Shown one piece after another: positions 61,057 through 64,000 of a stretch of DNA of 64,000 nucleotides. The notes under the pieces were generated by a model. It did no database searches, was not told the origin of the DNA, and was given only the letters and a program-made list of their open reading frames with translations. The DNA lies in assembly GCA_021613335.1 (NCBI GenBank), contig JAJTWR010000431.1, positions 62,001 through 126,000 on the forward strand, read 5' to 3'. The translations under genes were made by a program, and so were the position numbers. This DNA is from Whitmania pigra (lineage: Eukaryota > Annelida > Clitellata > Hirudinida > Haemopidae). Every line of letters starts with the position of its first letter. Position 1 is the stretch's first letter.

Positions 61057-64000
61057 GTGAATCGAGCAGCCAAAGGAATAGCCCTAGAAGCTAAAACCGT
61101 CCCGGTTCCCCGGAGGGTTGAGGATAGTGTTGCAGCCCTATTGAACGAGGATAGCTCGCTCGTCACCGCTATCGAGCGAGAGGCGACGGTCACCGAAGCC
61201 CCAGCCACGGTGAGCTTGCTGTCGTATCTGGCCGGGCTCACCCACGAGCGCCGGGGGAACTCCCCGGCAGCGCTCGCGGACTACCGACTGGCGGTGGACC
61301 GCTCGCCGAGCTTAAAGGCCCCATTGCGGCGCGCGCGAACCATCCTCGCCGCGGAAGGCCAGCGCGACGAACTCATCGCGCTGTTGGAAATCGACATCCA
61401 GCACACCGAAGACCGCGAATCGTGCGCCGCCCTCATGGCCGAACAAGCGCGGCTCCTCCTCGAAGCGAAGGAGCTGGAGCGCGCCGGCACCATCGCCAGA
61501 ACAGCGCTTGAAAAACACCACCCGGAAGCGCTCGGCACCCTCGCGAGCCTCGAAGAGATTTTCGTGGCAACCGAGCAGTATGCCGCGCTAGCGGCGACCT
61601 ACGAGGCTATTTCAAACCAGGTGTTTGATGGGCGAGCGAAAGCAAGCTACCTGACACTCGCCGGTCTCCTCCACGAGCACCGCTTGAACTCGCCCGAAAA
61701 TTCCGCGCGTCTCTATCGCAAAGCCTTCAAGTACGATCGGCGCGACCCGCTGCTCCTCGACGCGATGAAGCGCTTAGGCGAGAAGAGCGGCACGCCGATT
61801 GAAACGCTCCGCGCCCTCGCCGCCGAGGCGAACGCCGCAGGCTCCTCGGCCTCGGCGATGTACCTGGAGATTTGTCACTCCTACCAGCGCATGCAGCGCC
61901 CGGAAGACGCGCTCGCCGCCCTCCAAACGGCGCACAAGGCGGCGCCGACGGACCCGCTCATCCTCGAAGAGCTGGCCCAAATGTACGAGAAGAACGGCTC
62001 GACCGAGGAACAAATCTCCATCCTCGAAACCTGGGAATCAGTGTGCAGTACCCCCGGTGAGGTAGCCCGGGTAAATTTGCAGCTCGGGGAGGTCTTGGAG
62101 AGCCTCGGACGCGATGACGATGCGGCCATTCGCTACCACCGCATCCTCACCCAAGTTCCGGCGCAACTCCACGGGCACCAACAGGCGGTGAGCAACTTAG
62201 GTCGCCTCTATTACCGGACCCAGCAATGGGTTGGTTTGTTCCGCACCTTCGTGATGGAGGCTGAACAGAGCATCGACCCGCTCCACAAAGCCTTCAAGCT
62301 CTACAAAGCTGGGGAGACCTTAACCCAGAAGCTCCACGCCGACGCGGAAGCGGAGAGCTACTTCCGGGACGCGCTCAAAGTGGCGCCGGGGTACCAACCG
62401 GCGGCGCGTGCGCTCCGCGCGCACTTCGAGAAGCACGGGCGCTGGAAAGACCTCATCGCGCTGCGCCGCAACGACCTCACGAGCATGAGCGGCGAATTGG
62501 ACCGCATCGCCCTTCTTACCGAAATAGCGAGCATCTACGAGAGCAAGTTGGGCGACCTCCCCCAGGCTATTGGCACCTTCGAAGAGATAGCCCAAGTGCA
62601 CATGCAGCATCGCCCCACGCTCGAGGCGCTTGCGAGACTCTATGAGGCTACCGAACGTTGGACCGACGTCGTCCACGTACATCGTCGCCTGGAACAGCTC
62701 GCGTCGGACTCCAGCATCATCCTCGCTCTGGCGCACCGCACGGCGGAGATCATCGACGAGCACTTCAACTCGCCGGAGGAGGCGATCGTCGCCTGGGAAC
62801 GGGTGCTCGCGCTGGCGCCCCACTCTGCCTCGGCCCTGCAAGCACTCGGGCGGCTCTACCAACAGCAGTCCTGCTTTCACGATCTCGCGGCAATGTACGA
62901 GCAGCAAGCGCGCCTCACCAACGACCCGCACCACCGCGCCCAGCTCCTTTACCAGGCCGGAGTCATTTACGCCGACGTGCTGAAGGAGAGCGAGCAGGCG
63001 CGTGTCCTCCTCAAGGAGGCCGTGGCCCTGCCGCACTACGAGCGCGCACAGCAGCTCCTCGAACGGCTCCTGCAGGAGAGCGGGGAGTTTGAAGCGCTCG
63101 CCAAGCTGTTGATTGCTGCCGCGGGCAACGAAGAGGCTCCGCTCCCGAAAGCGAACTACCACTTCCGAGCAGCGGTGATTCTGGAGAGCTACCTCGGCAA
63201 CCGCACCGAGGCGGTGCAGCACTACGAAGAGGCGCTCACCTTGTACCCACCCCACACCGCAGCATTGCTCAAGTTGGAACGCCTACGCCAACAAGACAGC
63301 AAGGAGCTCCTCGAAATCTACGAGCGGCAGCAACAGCTCGGCGACTCGGTCGCCTCCTCGGCAATGCTCAAGACGGCGTACCTCGCCCTCGAACGCCTGG
63401 GAGACAAGACCCGCGCCGCGAGCGCCGCGAGCGATGCGCTCATGCTCGACCCAACCTGCCTCACGGCCTTGAAGCTGCTTGAGCGCGCCGACGCTACGTC
63501 GGTGAGCGCCGCCCAGCGAGACTCTGTTGGCCATGGGCTTGGCGACAAAGGTCTCGCCGCCACCATCTGCGGGAAGCGCTCGCTCAACCGGGAGCTCCCC
63601 TTGTCGCCGCCGGAGTTCATCGTCCAGCAACTCGAATTCGTGACCCAGGACCTCACGGAGGCCCACGACCTCCCCAAGGCGCTCGCCGCCGCCGAAGCCT
63701 GCCTGGAGCTGCTGCCGAATTTCTTCCCGGCGCTGCACGCGCGGGGAAGCATCGCGAGCCGCTTGGGGGATTACGTCATGGCCCGCAAAAGCTTTGAGGA
63801 GGTTGCGAACACCTGCCGCGACACCACCAACCGTCACCGGGCGCTGCTTCGAGCTGCCCGCATCGCCGAGCGCCACCAGGGCGACTTCGCCGCTGCCCGA
63901 GCGCTCGTCGGAGCGATCGTCGATGAGGCACCGCTGCATGCGGAGGCCACCCATCTCCTCGCGACGCTCGATGCGCGCGAGCAAGGCGTCGACGCAACGC
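61057..64000 (+). CDS. Giant TPR-repeat protein, C-terminus beyond window
   Basis: Open from the GTG at 61057 (6 nt after the mutS2 stop) to the window edge, 981 codons. The protein consists of TPR units throughout, for example EAIVAWERVLALAPHSASALQAL, YRKAFKYDRRDPLLLDAMK and AVQHYEEALTLYPPHTAALL. No signal peptide, TM segment or catalytic motif is visible. It is of the same general type as the left-edge gene but the sequences are not obviously duplicates. Tight spacing suggests co-transcription with mutS2. Function unknown. Confidence 0.8.
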   Translation, partial: MNRAAKGIALEAKTVPVPRRVEDSVAALLNEDSSLVTAIEREATVTEAPATVSLLSYLAGLTHERRGNSPAALADYRLAVDRSPSLKAPLRRARTILAAEGQRDELIALLEIDIQHTEDRESCAALMAEQARLLLEAKELERAGTIARTALEKHHPEALGTLASLEEIFVATEQYAALAATYEAISNQVFDGRAKASYLTLAGLLHEHRLNSPENSARLYRKAFKYDRRDPLLLDAMKRLGEKSGTPIETLRALAAEANAAGSSASAMYLEICHSYQRMQRPEDALAALQTAHKAAPTDPLILEELAQMYEKNGSTEEQISILETWESVCSTPGEVARVNLQLGEVLESLGRDDDAAIRYHRILTQVPAQLHGHQQAVSNLGRLYYRTQQWVGLFRTFVMEAEQSIDPLHKAFKLYKAGETLTQKLHADAEAESYFRDALKVAPGYQPAARALRAHFEKHGRWKDLIALRRNDLTSMSGELDRIALLTEIASIYESKLGDLPQAIGTFEEIAQVHMQHRPTLEALARLYEATERWTDVVHVHRRLEQLASDSSIILALAHRTAEIIDEHFNSPEEAIVAWERVLALAPHSASALQALGRLYQQQSCFHDLAAMYEQQARLTNDPHHRAQLLYQAGVIYADVLKESEQARVLLKEAVALPHYERAQQLLERLLQESGEFEALAKLLIAAAGNEEAPLPKANYHFRAAVILESYLGNRTEAVQHYEEALTLYPPHTAALLKLERLRQQDSKELLEIYERQQQLGDSVASSAMLKTAYLALERLGDKTRAASAASDALMLDPTCLTALKLLERADATSVSAAQRDSVGHGLGDKGLAATICGKRSLNRELPLSPPEFIVQQLEFVTQDLTEAHDLPKALAAAEACLELLPNFFPALHARGSIASRLGDYVMARKSFEEVANTCRDTTNRHRALLRAARIAERHQGDFAAARALVGAIVDEAPLHAEATHLLATLDAREQGVDAT

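Overview
The window looks like chromosome of a GC-rich member of the Myxococcota. Evidence for this is: MYXO-CTERM-type C-termini on a family of secreted proteases, an FHA/AgmX-PglI-type envelope protein of the Glt/Nfs kind, very long TPR proteins, Asp-Ala-Ser linker repeats, and SNF2-SWIM and cNMP/TPR mosaic proteins. Species is not determinable by eye. No phage, insertion sequence, CRISPR array or rRNA was seen.

Layout. 1-7.9 kb (minus strand): an envelope-machine cluster with a small secreted protein, an FHA-TM-AgmX protein, an outer-membrane barrel, a TPR protein and a giant TPR protein running off the left edge. 8.0-10.5 kb: an SCP2 protein and thrS, with tRNA-Val just upstream. 10.5-12.7 kb: an unknown protein overlapping a DnaC-like helicase loader, then an AT-richer orphan gene. 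12.8-14.4 kb: a solitary groEL. 14.6-17.6 kb: a Fic-fold protein with a destroyed active site, a DHH phosphoesterase and a cysteine desulfurase. 17.7-22.8 kb: the ilvD-ilvB-ilvN-ilvC operon.

23.1-33.2 kb: six tandem paralogous matrixin-like metalloproteases, each with a signal peptide, a Cys-rich module and a MYXO-CTERM tail. All six appear to start with TTG. Number 5 is broken at a G6 tract that is also a canonical -1 slippery heptamer, and number 6 has a separate single-base frameshift. Two carry exactly twelve 24-bp Asp-Ala-Ser repeats.

33.3-43.3 kb: a LOG-family protein, then a divergent osmotic/ion stress locus. GH15 glycosidase-NhaA-ClC runs left and membrane-anchored OtsA-OtsB-MarR runs right. 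The two operons are separated by a perfect 42-bp palindrome placed symmetrically between the start codons. The trehalose enzymes, the Na+/H+ antiporter and the Cl-/H+ exchanger plausibly work together in osmoadaptation, with the MarR protein as candidate regulator.

43.3-50.4 kb (minus): an overlapping operon trpS-scpA-scpB-pseudouridine synthase/HEAT fusion-cNMP/TPR protein. 50.6-52.1 kb: a GT-C membrane glycosyltransferase. 52.2-58.7 kb (minus): NamZ muramidase, nadD, an unknown protein, tRNA-Gly and a SNF2-SWIM helicase. 58.7-64 kb: mutS2 and a second giant TPR protein that runs off the right edge.

The most promising material for a new system is the protease array, with its shared TTG starts, switchable frame and sorting tail, and the palindrome-controlled trehalose/ion locus. 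All family calls are by eye from motifs; no database search was run.
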